Notes: generated by a model not told the origin, from the letters alone. DNA of 64,000 bases from Clostridiales bacterium (GCA_024684375.1 JAIKWZ010000014.1:1-64000); one strand, 5' to 3'; shown: positions 34,879 through 43,567, counted from the stretch's first letter. Numbers and translations: made by a program.

Positions 34879-35316
34879 TTACTTACATACATCAGCCACG
34901 ACGGCATTGATCAGCTTGCCGTCGGCCTTGCCCTTGAGCGCGGGCATGACGGCTTTCATGATCTGTCCCTTGTTTTTTGTTGATATGATCTCTGAAAAGT
35001 TTTCGCTCAAAAAGCGCCGGATCTCATCTTCGGACATCATTTTTGGAGCATATTCACTGATAACATCATAATTGTATTGATACTCCGCTTTAAGCTCGGC
35101 TCTCTCGGAAGGGCAGGTATCCAATTGTTCCTTGGCTGTCTTGAGCGATTTCAGTATCACCTGATCCACCAGCTCCTCGCTGATGTCTTCACGCGTGCCT
35201 GCGTCGATGGCGGCCTTCTTGACATCGGCAATGAGCGTGGAGATCACCGCTTTCCTTTCCTTGTCGTGCGCTTTCATGGCAGCGACCATATCGCTGTGTA
35301 AAGTCTCAAATTTCAT
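34879..35316 (-). CDS. yqeY: GatB/YqeY domain protein
   Basis: A 145-residue protein matching YqeY over its full length. The N-terminal helix is MVAAMKAHDKERKAVISTLI, the middle is YDVISEYAPKMMSEDEIRRF, and the C-terminus is MKAVMPALKGKADGKLINAVV, the three conserved blocks. The domain resembles the tail of GatB and may assist tRNA-dependent amidation or bind tRNA; its role is not settled. AGGGGGAAG lies about 8 bases before the ATG, and a good promoter lies 30 bases further up. It is a single-gene unit. Confidence 0.94.
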   Translation of the reverse strand: MKFETLHSDMVAAMKAHDKERKAVISTLIADVKKAAIDAGTREDISEELVDQVILKSLKTAKEQLDTCPSERAELKAEYQYNYDVISEYAPKMMSEDEIRRFLSENFSEIISTKNKGQIMKAVMPALKGKADGKLINAVVADVCK

Positions 35317-35343
35317 TTATGTCTTCCCCCTGTCTTTTTTATG

Positions 35344-35372
35344 ATTATATCATCAAAGTCCAGGCAGGACAA
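35344..35372 (-). promoter_or_regulatory. Promoter of yqeY
   Basis: On the minus strand TTGTCC (35372-35367), a 17-base spacer and TATAAT (35349-35344). Confidence 0.75.
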
Positions 35373-35854
35373 GCTTATTATCTTCCGTTCAAATTGGTTT
35401 TTCATGTATTTTATCGAACTAACGTTTTATTCTCAAGTGTCACTGCATTACGCTGGGAAAAAAGAAAATAAGGGATACTTAAGACCCGCCCATGCCTGAA
35501 GGGAAACTGTACATCATCCAAATACTAATGCAATAATACGATATAAAGTCCGCATCAGATATTCGGGAAGCGCCGAAAGCTCTGCTGTGTGGACGTAATT
35601 TACCGAGTCGAGCCACGCACTTACGAAACCGGGCCTCCGCCCTTGACATCGATCTTGCAGACTGATACCATAATAGAGTCTTTCTCCATCGGAGATAAGC
35701 GGCAATGAGGATGAGCAACTCTGCGGCGCCAATGGTATCACAGTGGAGTTATGCCGCTCGTTATTTCGCTTTTTTATACAATCCCGGCGGGCATGATTGA
35801 CGATATCATCACGAAAATGGGCAGTTTGATTGCAGCTGAAGAAAGGAACTGAAT
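35373..35854. other. Gene-poor spacer with possible coding remnants
   Basis: No intact gene is visible. A short frame at 35751-35852 (33 codons, ends AAEERN) runs into the flavodoxin ribosome site. It could be the tail of a lost gene, since it has no properly spaced ribosome site of its own. Small minus-strand frames at 35479-35741 look random. Confidence 0.4.
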
Positions 35855-36340
35855 ATGAACAGCGCTGTTGTGTACTACTCCATGAGCGGAAACACCGCTT
35901 CGGTTGCCGAAAAGATTGCCGGCATACTGAAAGCAGACTTGATTGAGATCAAGCCTGAAAAGCAATACCCCGATAAGGGCATCAAAAAGTTCCTGTTCGG
36001 TGGAAAGAGCGCGGTAATGGCTGAAACTCCTCGGCTGCAGCCATACGATTTCCATCCGGTAAAATATGATCAGATAATATTCGGGTTTCCCGTATGGGCA
36101 GGCAACATCACTCCGCCGATCCGCACATTCATTCGGGATAATCTCGATGGGATGAAAGGCAAACGGATCGCAGCGTTTGCGTGCCAGAGCGGTTCCGGCG
36201 CAGAGAAGGCTTTCCGTAAGTTAGCCGATTGTCTCGGCATAGGCTCCCTGGCTGCGCTGCTTGTGCTGATCGACCCAAAGGACAAGCCTAAGACCGACGA
36301 TGATATGAAAATCAGAGTATTCTGTGAGCAATGCCAATAA
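35855..36340 (+). CDS. Flavodoxin-fold protein, copy 1
   Basis: A 161-residue FMN electron-carrier or flavodoxin-like reductase. VVYYSMSGNTASVAEKIA (residues 5-22) is the FMN phosphate loop. IIFGFPVWAGNITPPIRTFI and AAFACQSGSGAEKAFRKL line the flavin. A close paralogue, by eye about two-thirds identical with shared EKQYPDKGI and VLIDPKDKPK, lies at 47164-47652 on the other strand. GAAAGGA lies 8 bases before the ATG. It probably supports low-potential redox chemistry in an anaerobe; the partner is unknown. Confidence 0.93.
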   Translation: MNSAVVYYSMSGNTASVAEKIAGILKADLIEIKPEKQYPDKGIKKFLFGGKSAVMAETPRLQPYDFHPVKYDQIIFGFPVWAGNITPPIRTFIRDNLDGMKGKRIAAFACQSGSGAEKAFRKLADCLGIGSLAALLVLIDPKDKPKTDDDMKIRVFCEQCQ

Positions 36341-36556
36341 ACAGCAGGGAAGAAACAGATAAAGAATACATCATCTTTGGATATGTTTGTGCTGTAAAAA
36401 AAGGAAACGTGTCTTTATACACGTAACTCAGGAGAATCGTATAAGAATACTCGGGTTGCAACCGTGGAAGAAAACAAAAAATAGACCACCGGGACTTCAT
36501 TTCGGAAGAGCCTGATGGCCGGAAGTCCTTTATTTCTGGGCACTTTTAAGCAAAAG

Positions 36557-36592
36557 GAAGGACGCTAACATCGTATCAATATCACGTCCTTT
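36557..36592 (-). terminator. Hairpin 3' of the tRNA-Val fossil
   Basis: On the minus strand AAGGACG (36592-36586) pairs with CGTCCTT (36563-36557), followed by CCTTTTGC. It begins three bases past the encoded CCA. A further possible hairpin is GGACTTC/GAAGTCC at 36492-36528. The rest of 36341-36556 holds no gene. Confidence 0.5.
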
Positions 36593-36594
36593 TG

Positions 36595-36670
36595 TGGTGG
36601 TCGCAGCTGGCCTCGAATCAACGACCCCATCGATGTGAACGATGTGTTCTGCTGACTCAGCCATGCGATC
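36595..36670 (-). pseudogene. Degenerate tRNA-Val (CAC) with encoded CCA
   Basis: The minus strand from 36670 to 36598 folds into an exact 73-nt tRNA layout and is followed by CCA (36597-36595). The anticodon arm is perfect (CATCG-TTCACAT-CGATG, anticodon CAC). Decay shows elsewhere. The D-stem has two mismatches (C-A and G-G), the D-loop lacks the invariant GG at 18-19, acceptor pair 2-71 is A-C and T-stem pair 53-61 is A-C. These losses make normal function unlikely. It may be a fossil gene or the remnant of an integration site. Confidence 0.72.
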
Positions 36671-36889
36671 ATATCCTACGGATTGCAGACAGTACCAGAA
36701 CGGAGGTCAGCAAATTAGCGAACGATACACACAGAAGGAACAAAAACCCGGACCGGCACAGCATTCACTGTTTCGGGAGCCTGATCAGAGGGATCTTCTG
36801 TTAGGGCTAACAAATCGTGGGTCCCGGAAAGATTGAAAATGAACGGGGATCGACAAATTGCGGAACACGTTGTAGGCAGAACATTTCAC

Positions 36890-37663
36890 CTAAATGACAG
36901 GTTCCGCATCAAGAATGTCCGTTGTTATTGTAAGGAAATCCGAGGTGTGCGGATATTCGAGCATTTCGGGATGCCATCGGACAGCCTGGCGGACGGTTTC
37001 TTCGGAAATGGAGATCGCGGCAAGCATGCAGCCGCTCTCACGGATACGGGAGATATTTTCTTCGCTGAAATCGGCCGTATAGGCAAAGCAGCGTCTGCTG
37101 AATTCGGGAACAGAGCAAAGCTTATCGGCAGTATAATTGGCCGGCGTGTCTATGAAGCGGGCACACGGATCGATATCTAGGATCTTATTGATCGTGGCGG
37201 CTCCTGACGCGTTAGTCGCGTACACGCACCTGCCCCGCATGCCGAGATCACGTACCATATGAGCTATAGTCTCCGCAAAGACTGCGCCATTCTTCAGGTC
37301 GATGTTGATAAGCATGCCAGTGCGGTAGCAAAGTGACAATACCTGTTCCAGCGCAGGCATATATTGGACGCCGTAGTCATCTTCGGCAATTATGACTTTT
37401 TTCAGGATCGCCGCCGGGGTCTTCGCGATATCATATTCCACAGGTTTGCCGGAGACGTCGAAGCCGCAAACGACGGGATCATGACAGACCATCATGACCC
37501 CGTCAGACGAGCCTCTGGCATCGGTCTCGATCATATCTGCGCCGCGAACGGCAGCCAAATAGAATGCGGACAGTGTGTTGGGACGCATTCTGCCCTGCAC
37601 GAAGCCCTGATGCGCGCTGGTCAGATATGTGTGCCCGATTTTATTTTCGAGACTGTATTTCAT
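36890..37663 (-). CDS. Glycerophosphodiester phosphodiesterase-like protein, atypical active site
   Basis: A 257-residue GDPD-type TIM barrel. TSAHQGFVQGRMRPNTLSAF replaces the canonical HRG...ENT with HQG...PNT, so one usual Glu metal ligand is missing. MIETDARGSSDGVMMVCHDP keeps the next Glu, Asp and His, and GMLINIDLKNG keeps the strand with Asp/Lys. A canonical enzyme would split glycerophosphodiesters. With the altered site it may act on another phosphodiester or be weak. It closes the seven-gene minus-strand sugar operon, 32 bases after the SIS gene. Confidence 0.75.
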   Translation of the reverse strand: MKYSLENKIGHTYLTSAHQGFVQGRMRPNTLSAFYLAAVRGADMIETDARGSSDGVMMVCHDPVVCGFDVSGKPVEYDIAKTPAAILKKVIIAEDDYGVQYMPALEQVLSLCYRTGMLINIDLKNGAVFAETIAHMVRDLGMRGRCVYATNASGAATINKILDIDPCARFIDTPANYTADKLCSVPEFSRRCFAYTADFSEENISRIRESGCMLAAISISEETVRQAVRWHPEMLEYPHTSDFLTITTDILDAEPVI

Positions 37664-37695
37664 AATTGCCGCTTTTTGACCTGCACTGTTCTTAA

Positions 37696-38298
37696 CTATT
37701 GTTTGTCGGCGTTAAGGCGTTCGCCCACAGCCCCGCCCGGATGGATAACGGCAAACTGCTCATTCTGAAAACCCGTTTCTTCAATGAGCGCCGCCTGGAG
37801 CGCATCAAAGATCGCGTTTGTGCACAGGAAACTCGATGTGCCCTGGCAGTTGTATTTGTCTGTCTCGTGTTCGACCTTCATCGGCAGTACGATGTCAGAA
37901 AGCGCCGCAAGCGGAGAATCCAGAGCCTCCGTGAGCGTGATGACAAGCACGCCCTTGGCGCGGCTGATCTGCGCGATAGGCAGCAGTTCCGCAGTCTTGC
38001 CGCCGCGGGATACAAGCACCATCACATCCCCCTTCTGGAGGAAACCCGTAGCTCCGTGCACGGCTTCAGCCGGTGATATGAACCTTGCGGGCCGCTCGAT
38101 GCAGCACATCAGATGGGCAAAATGCCGGCATGCTATCCCGGAATGCCCGCATCCGCTCGCCCCTATCCGCGGGGCATCCTTCAATGCTTTTACCGCCTGC
38201 GAAAAAGCCTGCATGTCCATCGCTTCGCCCGCACGGAGCACTTCCCGCGCTTCGATCTCAAATGCCGCTTTCGCCCGCGCCATCGCCTCTTCTGTCAT
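37696..38298 (-). CDS. SIS-domain sugar-phosphate isomerase
   Basis: A 200-residue SIS protein like the isomerase half of KdsD/KpsF or hexulose-phosphate isomerases. PRIGASGCGHSGIACRHFAH is the sugar-phosphate pocket, FLQKGDVMVLVSRGGKTAEL contains the phosphate-binding Ser, and FAVIHPGGAVGERL is the HPGG motif typical of KdsD-type enzymes. It lacks the CBS pair of KdsD. It likely interconverts an aldose and a ketose phosphate. It follows the YjbQ gene by 21 bases inside the operon. Confidence 0.9.
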   Translation of the reverse strand: MTEEAMARAKAAFEIEAREVLRAGEAMDMQAFSQAVKALKDAPRIGASGCGHSGIACRHFAHLMCCIERPARFISPAEAVHGATGFLQKGDVMVLVSRGGKTAELLPIAQISRAKGVLVITLTEALDSPLAALSDIVLPMKVEHETDKYNCQGTSSFLCTNAIFDALQAALIEETGFQNEQFAVIHPGGAVGERLNADKQ

Positions 38299-38319
38299 TT
38301 TCCATTCACCCCTGGCAGG

Positions 38320-38946
38320 TCATTTGCGGTCCTTCAGCTGAAGATCGAACTCGGGCATGTATTGTTTCGTCTCGTCCATATACTTGGGAAGCGTGTCTAT
38401 CACTTCGCCGCCGTTATACTTTCTGTCTTCCACATCTTCCGTCGTGCCCATCACGGTGATATTGAGTTGGCGGCGGCGCGCCCTGACACAGTCCCAGTCA
38501 ATGAAGTAGACATGAGCAAACTCTCCGCCGTCGAGCACGCCGTCTTTGATGGTCATCGTTTCGCTGCGGCCGAAGAAAACGCTGCGCAGATGGCCGTCGG
38601 TGTTCAGGCTGGTATAGTCGCCGGGCTCGTTGACAAAGCGGCCGTACGCAGTGTGCACAGGGCCGGGATGCCGGTACTGGTGCTCCTCGTCGAAGCTCGG
38701 GACCAGCTTTTTCATTATGTCAAGCAGATCGTGCTGGAGATATTCGATGCCCCATTTATCAAGGTCGTGGGAGGTTTCCTGAACGATGACTGAGCAGGTG
38801 GTATGGTGGGAGGCGACGCACACCGTCCCGTTCTTTACGCCGGACATCGTAACGATGTTCCCGATTTCTTTTGTCACATCATGAAACGTGGGTATCCAGC
38901 CGCGGGACTGCAGTTCGAGCTCTTTCTGATAAACTTTGAATTCCAT
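38320..38946 (-). CDS. YjbQ-family protein
   Basis: A member of the YjbQ (UPF0047) family, here 208 residues with an N-terminal domain of about 140 residues and an extended C-terminus. CVASHHTTCSVIVQETSHDL holds the conserved His pair and Glu, and YTSLNTDGHLRSVFFGRSET is the second family block. Some members act as thiamine-phosphate synthases in tests, but their natural role is unclear. The ATG at 38946 follows AAAGGAGAT; the open frame upstream has no ribosome site. Its presence between sugar-kinase and isomerase genes suggests a sugar-phosphate role. Confidence 0.85.
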   Translation of the reverse strand: MEFKVYQKELELQSRGWIPTFHDVTKEIGNIVTMSGVKNGTVCVASHHTTCSVIVQETSHDLDKWGIEYLQHDLLDIMKKLVPSFDEEHQYRHPGPVHTAYGRFVNEPGDYTSLNTDGHLRSVFFGRSETMTIKDGVLDGGEFAHVYFIDWDCVRARRRQLNITVMGTTEDVEDRKYNGGEVIDTLPKYMDETKQYMPEFDLQLKDRK

Positions 38947-39007
38947 GCTTTTATCTCCTTTATTGCTTGTGATTCCTATGTCAGTTTGCTTTTGGAATAT
39001 ACCGCTG

Positions 39008-40516
39008 TTACAGCGCGAAATATGGCTTGAGCGCCTCATACAGCGCCAGGTAGCGCCCGTATGCCTCGTCGTAGCAAGGCTTCAGTGACGGATCGGGCAT
39101 GATTGCATCGCCCTGGACAGCGAGACCATGCGCCGCAGTATCGATGTCCGGAAAGCGGCCGACCCCTACGCCGGCCAAAAGCGCCGCGCCCAGACAGCCG
39201 CTTTCACTTGCGATCAAAGGTATCATCCTGCAGCCGGTCACGGAGGCCTTGATGCTCATCCACTGAGGGCTGCGCGCGCCGCCTCCCATGCTGTACAGGG
39301 TGTCAAAGCGCGTGCCCAGCGAGCAGAGCTGGTCGGTGTTGCGCCGAAGCATGAAAGCGACCGCTTCCATGATAGCGCGGGTGAAATGCGCCCGGCTGTG
39401 CCGAAGCGTCACGCCGCAGAACACTCCTTTTGCGCGCGGATCAAACTCGGGATTGCTGGCGCCGTTCAGGTGCGGAAGCATGGTCAGTCCGTCACACCCG
39501 GCGGGCACAGAGGCGGCATCGAGGTTCATGCGCGCGAAAGCGGCGTCCAGGTCTGTGCTAAACTCGGGGTAAAACTCTTTGGCAAACCATTTGAGCACCA
39601 TCCCGGCTGACTGTGACCATAAAAGCACAGTGTAGCGCCCCGGGACGGCGTGATTCTGGCATGTGACAGGTCGGTTTTCATGCCATGGCACGAAATACGG
39701 CAGGGTCGCGCTGACTGCCAGGCAGGACCCGGTCGTCTCGCACACAGAGCCGGGCAGCGTGACCCCTGCTCCGATGGTGTTGCAGGTCTGGTCCAGCGCG
39801 CCGGCTACGACCACAGTGGAACGGGCCAGACCTGTCTGCTCAGCGGCCTCAGCCCGCACAGTTCCCACGCGGGTGCCGCAGGGCAGAAGCTCTGGCAGCT
39901 GCTCGCGTGTGACACCTGTCTCGCTGAGCATTTCCGGCCACCACTCGGCAGTATGTATGTCCAGAATCGCTGAAGAGGCCCAGAGATTGGGCTCGCCCGC
40001 AAAGCGGCCTGTCAGGCGGAAGATCAGCCAGTCCTCAAGGAGCATGTATTTTCCTGCCTTCTTGAACAGCTCGGGGCGGTTGCGCCTCAGCCAGAGGATC
40101 TTCGAAGCGGGCCATGTGGCCACCATGTCTGCCTGACCGGATCTCTCATATACGGCGCGGCATCCGAACACAGCCTTCAGCTCGTCCGCTTCCTTAACGG
40201 CACGGTTATCCAGCCAGACGATCGCGTTGCCCATGGGCCGGTCGTTTTCGTCCAGCACGATGAGCGTTTCGGCCTGGCTGCTGATGGCCAGCGCTTCGAT
40301 CTCCTCCGGCGCCGCGTTTGCCTTTTCAAGCAACGCGCGGGAGACTTCGGCAAAACGCTTCCAGTATTCCTCTGCCGGGTATTCCACCTGATCGGGAGCA
40401 GGGGTCAGAAGGGTATAATCAAGCCGGTGCGAGGCGATGAGCCTGCGTTTTTCATCGAACAGCGCGCCTTTAAAGGAGGTGGTCCCGGCGTCGATACCCA
40501 TCAGGTAACAGCTCAT
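39008..40516 (-). CDS. FGGY-family carbohydrate kinase
   Basis: A 502-residue ATP-dependent sugar kinase of the xylulokinase/gluconokinase/glycerol-kinase family. LMGIDAGTTSFKGALFDEKR binds ATP phosphate. VVAGALDQTCNTIGAGVTLP holds the catalytic Asp, and LYSMGGGARSPQWMSIKASV is the second ATP motif. The sugar is not predictable. The ATG at 40516 has GGTGGTGAA just before it; the open frame 29 codons upstream is rejected because it runs into the preceding gene. In the operon it follows the isomerase-like gene and precedes YjbQ. Confidence 0.93.
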   Translation of the reverse strand: MSCYLMGIDAGTTSFKGALFDEKRRLIASHRLDYTLLTPAPDQVEYPAEEYWKRFAEVSRALLEKANAAPEEIEALAISSQAETLIVLDENDRPMGNAIVWLDNRAVKEADELKAVFGCRAVYERSGQADMVATWPASKILWLRRNRPELFKKAGKYMLLEDWLIFRLTGRFAGEPNLWASSAILDIHTAEWWPEMLSETGVTREQLPELLPCGTRVGTVRAEAAEQTGLARSTVVVAGALDQTCNTIGAGVTLPGSVCETTGSCLAVSATLPYFVPWHENRPVTCQNHAVPGRYTVLLWSQSAGMVLKWFAKEFYPEFSTDLDAAFARMNLDAASVPAGCDGLTMLPHLNGASNPEFDPRAKGVFCGVTLRHSRAHFTRAIMEAVAFMLRRNTDQLCSLGTRFDTLYSMGGGARSPQWMSIKASVTGCRMIPLIASESGCLGAALLAGVGVGRFPDIDTAAHGLAVQGDAIMPDPSLKPCYDEAYGRYLALYEALKPYFAL

Positions 40517-40566
40517 TTCACCACCCCGATCCTGGGTTTTCAGCGCACTGCGCTGATCTCGGTTTC

Positions 40567-41274
40567 TTACCCATTGTTGGAATGGCTGCGCCGTTTGTCC
40601 CATGCGCGGCGCACGGCGCCGATCATTTCATCCACCATCCCCGCACGGTCAGCGGCTTTGGCAACGCCTGAGGATGAGCCCGTAGCGTCTGCGCCGGCAA
40701 GGATGATATTAAAGACGTCCTGCCCGTTTGATATGCCTGCGGCGGTCAGCACCAGGATGTCAGGGTCAACGTCCTTCACAGCACGGCTGGCAGCCTCGAC
40801 ATATTCCGGGCCGCACGACACGCCCGTTCCGACCAGTTCCGTCGGTTCGGCGACGATTATGTCGGGATGGAGCTGGGCGATCATGCCTGCTTCGGCGCAG
40901 GAATCCGCGCAGACGATAGTGGAGAGGCCGACTTCCCTCGCCCGCTCTATTGTGCGCTTCAGAACGCTCAGGCTCAGAGGCTTTTCACAGTGGTTCAGCA
41001 TGACCCCTTCGGCCCCGGCGGCGACAATGGCTTCCGGAAGGATATCAGCCAGTCCCCTGCCGGGTCTTATCGGATCCATGTGCGGGGCGAGGACGTGGAT
41101 ATGCTGTGTCTCGGCGCGTACGCGGGCGATGTCGACAAATGGCGTGGTGAAAATGATATCCACGCCGTAACGCTCGCTGGCTGCGTCCGCGGCTTTCGCC
41201 AGATCGATGACATCCTGTCCAAACAGATAGGCTTTGGGCCCGATCTCAAAGAACGGCGGCTTGATGCTTGTCAC
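40567..41274 (-). CDS. Triose-phosphate-isomerase-family protein
   Basis: A TIM-barrel isomerase resembling archaeal-type triose-phosphate isomerase. The catalytic residues are retained: Lys in FFEIGPKAYLFG, His in GVMLNHCEK and Glu in VAEPTELVGTGVSCG, plus the phosphate loop ITGSSSGV-like ADATGSSSGVAKA. A normal glycolytic copy is probably elsewhere, so this one may act on a tetrose or other sugar phosphate, as seen with specialised homologues. The start is uncertain. GTG at 41274 sits 12 bases after GGAAGGAG, ATG at 41286 touches that site and GTG at 41307 has none; I favour 41274. Confidence 0.88.
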   Translation of the reverse strand: MTSIKPPFFEIGPKAYLFGQDVIDLAKAADAASERYGVDIIFTTPFVDIARVRAETQHIHVLAPHMDPIRPGRGLADILPEAIVAAGAEGVMLNHCEKPLSLSVLKRTIERAREVGLSTIVCADSCAEAGMIAQLHPDIIVAEPTELVGTGVSCGPEYVEAASRAVKDVDPDILVLTAAGISNGQDVFNIILAGADATGSSSGVAKAADRAGMVDEMIGAVRRAWDKRRSHSNNG

Positions 41275-41322
41275 GGGTATGTGCATCTCCTTCCTGATAA
41301 CTGTCACGGCAAGGCTGGCCTG

Positions 41323-42291
41323 TCAGTAACCGACCTTTTCCCAGCATTCAAACGGCGCGGCAACTTCTTCGCTTACGTACACCTGCGTTTTCATCGTCTG
41401 CAGCATGGAGCTGGGCACCAGGGGCGTCACCGGACCATGGGTCACCAAACGGGAGGTCATACGCTGCCAGGAGGAGAAGGTATTGTTCGTCAAAAGCGCG
41501 TGGACCTCGATGCGTTCCTTGGCGCGTTTAACATCCACAGGCCCTATGGTAGCTGCCCTGGGCGGTACGCTGGCCACATAACCAGACTGGCCGAACACGC
41601 CGTGAAGGCTGTTCTGCGCTACCGTCAGAGGATGCAGCGTGACCAGCCTCGCTTCCAGATTGAGCCATTCATCAATGTCGTCTCTCACGAACTCCGACAC
41701 CGGGTCGATAAACGCCACGTGGCCGGTCCAGCCGGGTGAGGTGGATATGATGTCTGCGCCGCCTTCGGTAACGTCATTGATGAGTTTCGAATAATAGCTG
41801 ATGTTCTTGTTGGTCGGGTAATGCACGTTTTCCATCGGCATCCTGAGTTTCGGATCGATCTGGTACACCAGGTATTTCAGCATTGAATGCACAAAACCGG
41901 CCTCATAGGTCTCGGGAGCGATGTTGCCCGCGTCATCCGCCCATTCATCTTCGGCGAAGATGTGGACCTTCGAGCAATCCACCTGGAAGTAGTTTATAAG
42001 CTGGGCCAGCGGGATATAGGTCTCCGGCTCCGGGTTGCCCAAGATCATCGAGAACTTCCGCCCGGCTTCACTGGCTTCCTTGAGCCGTGAAAAGAGCGTG
42101 GCGATCAAGACCGGATGCGGATTCATCATGACCTTGACTTTGAATTCCGGGTGCTGCCACGGCTCATGCTGTTCCAGCTGTTCACGGGTCAGAAGCCGCA
42201 GCCGTTCACAGATCTCACGGTCCTGGAAGGGCACATAGCTTCCGGGCTTGAAATTCAACTTGGTCGGGGGGTCAAAAGTTACGGTACTCAT
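41323..42291 (-). CDS. NagB-like sugar-phosphate deaminase/isomerase with altered active site
   Basis: A 322-residue member of the glucosamine-6-phosphate deaminase/6-phosphogluconolactonase fold, longer than NagB (about 245-265). VHIFAEDEWAD keeps the Asp of the first NagB motif. STSPGWTGHVAFIDP aligns with the NagB motif GxDGHIAFNEP but has Thr in place of the catalytic Asp and Asp in place of the Glu; the His is kept. It may isomerise or hydrolyse without deaminating, or act on a different amino sugar. It overlaps the NagA-like gene by 4 bases, so the two are translationally coupled. Confidence 0.82.
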   Translation of the reverse strand: MSTVTFDPPTKLNFKPGSYVPFQDREICERLRLLTREQLEQHEPWQHPEFKVKVMMNPHPVLIATLFSRLKEASEAGRKFSMILGNPEPETYIPLAQLINYFQVDCSKVHIFAEDEWADDAGNIAPETYEAGFVHSMLKYLVYQIDPKLRMPMENVHYPTNKNISYYSKLINDVTEGGADIISTSPGWTGHVAFIDPVSEFVRDDIDEWLNLEARLVTLHPLTVAQNSLHGVFGQSGYVASVPPRAATIGPVDVKRAKERIEVHALLTNNTFSSWQRMTSRLVTHGPVTPLVPSSMLQTMKTQVYVSEEVAAPFECWEKVGY

Positions 42292-43430
42292 GCTATCTCT
42301 TCTCCTTTGACAAATATTTTTTTCACATTTACAAGATGATCCGTCAGTATCAGATCTGCCCGCTTCCCTACAGCGATCTCTCCCCGGTCTGAAAAGCCGA
42401 CGGCTTTGGCCGGATTGCGGGAGGCATATCCGAAAACGTCCACGATCGAAGCGCCGGTATGGTTCATCATATTGCGCATGGCCACGTTCAGCGTCAGCTT
42501 TGAACCGGCAATTTCTCCCATATAGTCAAAGTTTATATCGTTCACGCCTTCATAACCCGCCGGTTTAGGCGCATCCGAAGCATAGGCGTCGGAGATCAGT
42601 ATTATCCTGTCGTCTCCCTTTATCCTTCTTACAAGTCTCAGCATAAAAGGATCGACATGGATGCCGCGGCTGTCACAGATCAATTCGGCATATATTTCTT
42701 TGTGGTAATTCACAAATTCATCGACACAAACGCCTTTTACTTCTGGGTATTTCTGGATGGTGCCTGTGGCATCCGTATGATGAGTGCCCAGCCGCAGCCC
42801 CAGAGGAAGCAGAGGTTCCATCTGAAACGGTTCGGCCTCACTGTGGGCCACGGCAAAGACTGCGTTTGGACACGCAAGGCGCACATCCCTTACAAACTCA
42901 TATATGCCTTCCCGTTCGGGAGCGACTGCCCAAACCCGCGCCAGATCCTTTGCCGCTTCAATGATCTGGCCGTATTCGCTGCGGTCTATCGGCCCGCGCC
43001 AGGGGTTGTTTTCTTTGTCACAGCCGAACTTTGGGTTCAGGTATGGCCCTTCCATGTACAAACCGGCGATGTTAATGCAGCGCGGATCCGACATGGCCAA
43101 ACGAAGTGTTTTTATGCTGCTGAGCCATTCCTGCCGGTTCATGGAAAAGTAGAGGGCGGGAAGGACAGTCGTGGTACCGGCACGCAAATGATACTGTGAG
43201 GCCTTGACAGGGTCATCAATAAAAAACACTCTGTCCGAAGCATGAGTGTGAATATCGATCAAACCGGGACCCAGAAAAAGGCCTTTTGCATCTATAACGT
43301 CTGTATCTTTCGTCACCGGGCAGGCTCGCATCTCACCGAATTCTGCGATGCAGCCCTGCTCCATTATAAGATATGCATCCGGGATAAGGTGATCATTCAT
43401 GACGAGAGTCGCGTTGGTGATCGTTTTCAT
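42288..43430 (-). CDS. nagA: N-acetylglucosamine-6-phosphate deacetylase-like amidohydrolase
   Basis: Probably removes the acetyl group from an N-acetylated amino-sugar phosphate. The 380-residue amidohydrolase has LGPGLIDIHTHASDRVFF (HxH metal motif), NIAGLYMEGPYLNPKFG (metal Glu), AVAHSEAEPFQ and GTHHTDATG (His ligands), and RIILISDAYASDAPKPAGYE with the catalytic Asp. These are the NagA landmarks. GAGG precedes the ATG. It is the first gene of the seven-gene operon, transcribed from the promoter at 43568-43596. Given its altered NagB neighbour, the substrate may not be GlcNAc-6-phosphate. Confidence 0.88.
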   Translation of the reverse strand: MKTITNATLVMNDHLIPDAYLIMEQGCIAEFGEMRACPVTKDTDVIDAKGLFLGPGLIDIHTHASDRVFFIDDPVKASQYHLRAGTTTVLPALYFSMNRQEWLSSIKTLRLAMSDPRCINIAGLYMEGPYLNPKFGCDKENNPWRGPIDRSEYGQIIEAAKDLARVWAVAPEREGIYEFVRDVRLACPNAVFAVAHSEAEPFQMEPLLPLGLRLGTHHTDATGTIQKYPEVKGVCVDEFVNYHKEIYAELICDSRGIHVDPFMLRLVRRIKGDDRIILISDAYASDAPKPAGYEGVNDINFDYMGEIAGSKLTLNVAMRNMMNHTGASIVDVFGYASRNPAKAVGFSDRGEIAVGKRADLILTDHLVNVKKIFVKGEEIA

Positions 43431-43567
43431 CAGCAGTACCTCATGTTTGCATCAGCCAAACGTTTCGGGAGAAGGAGTTGCGTCCTCTTGCTAACCCAAA
43501 GCTTCCCCGGAATAAGACAGGCCGGTCGTGCGATGCGTGGAAGAAACTGAACACTGTAAGCGGTATT

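Noticed and set aside
36592..36804. 70-codon plus-strand frame starting in the tRNA-Val fossil
   Set aside because: Its sequence is the reverse complement of a tRNA, a common false annotation.
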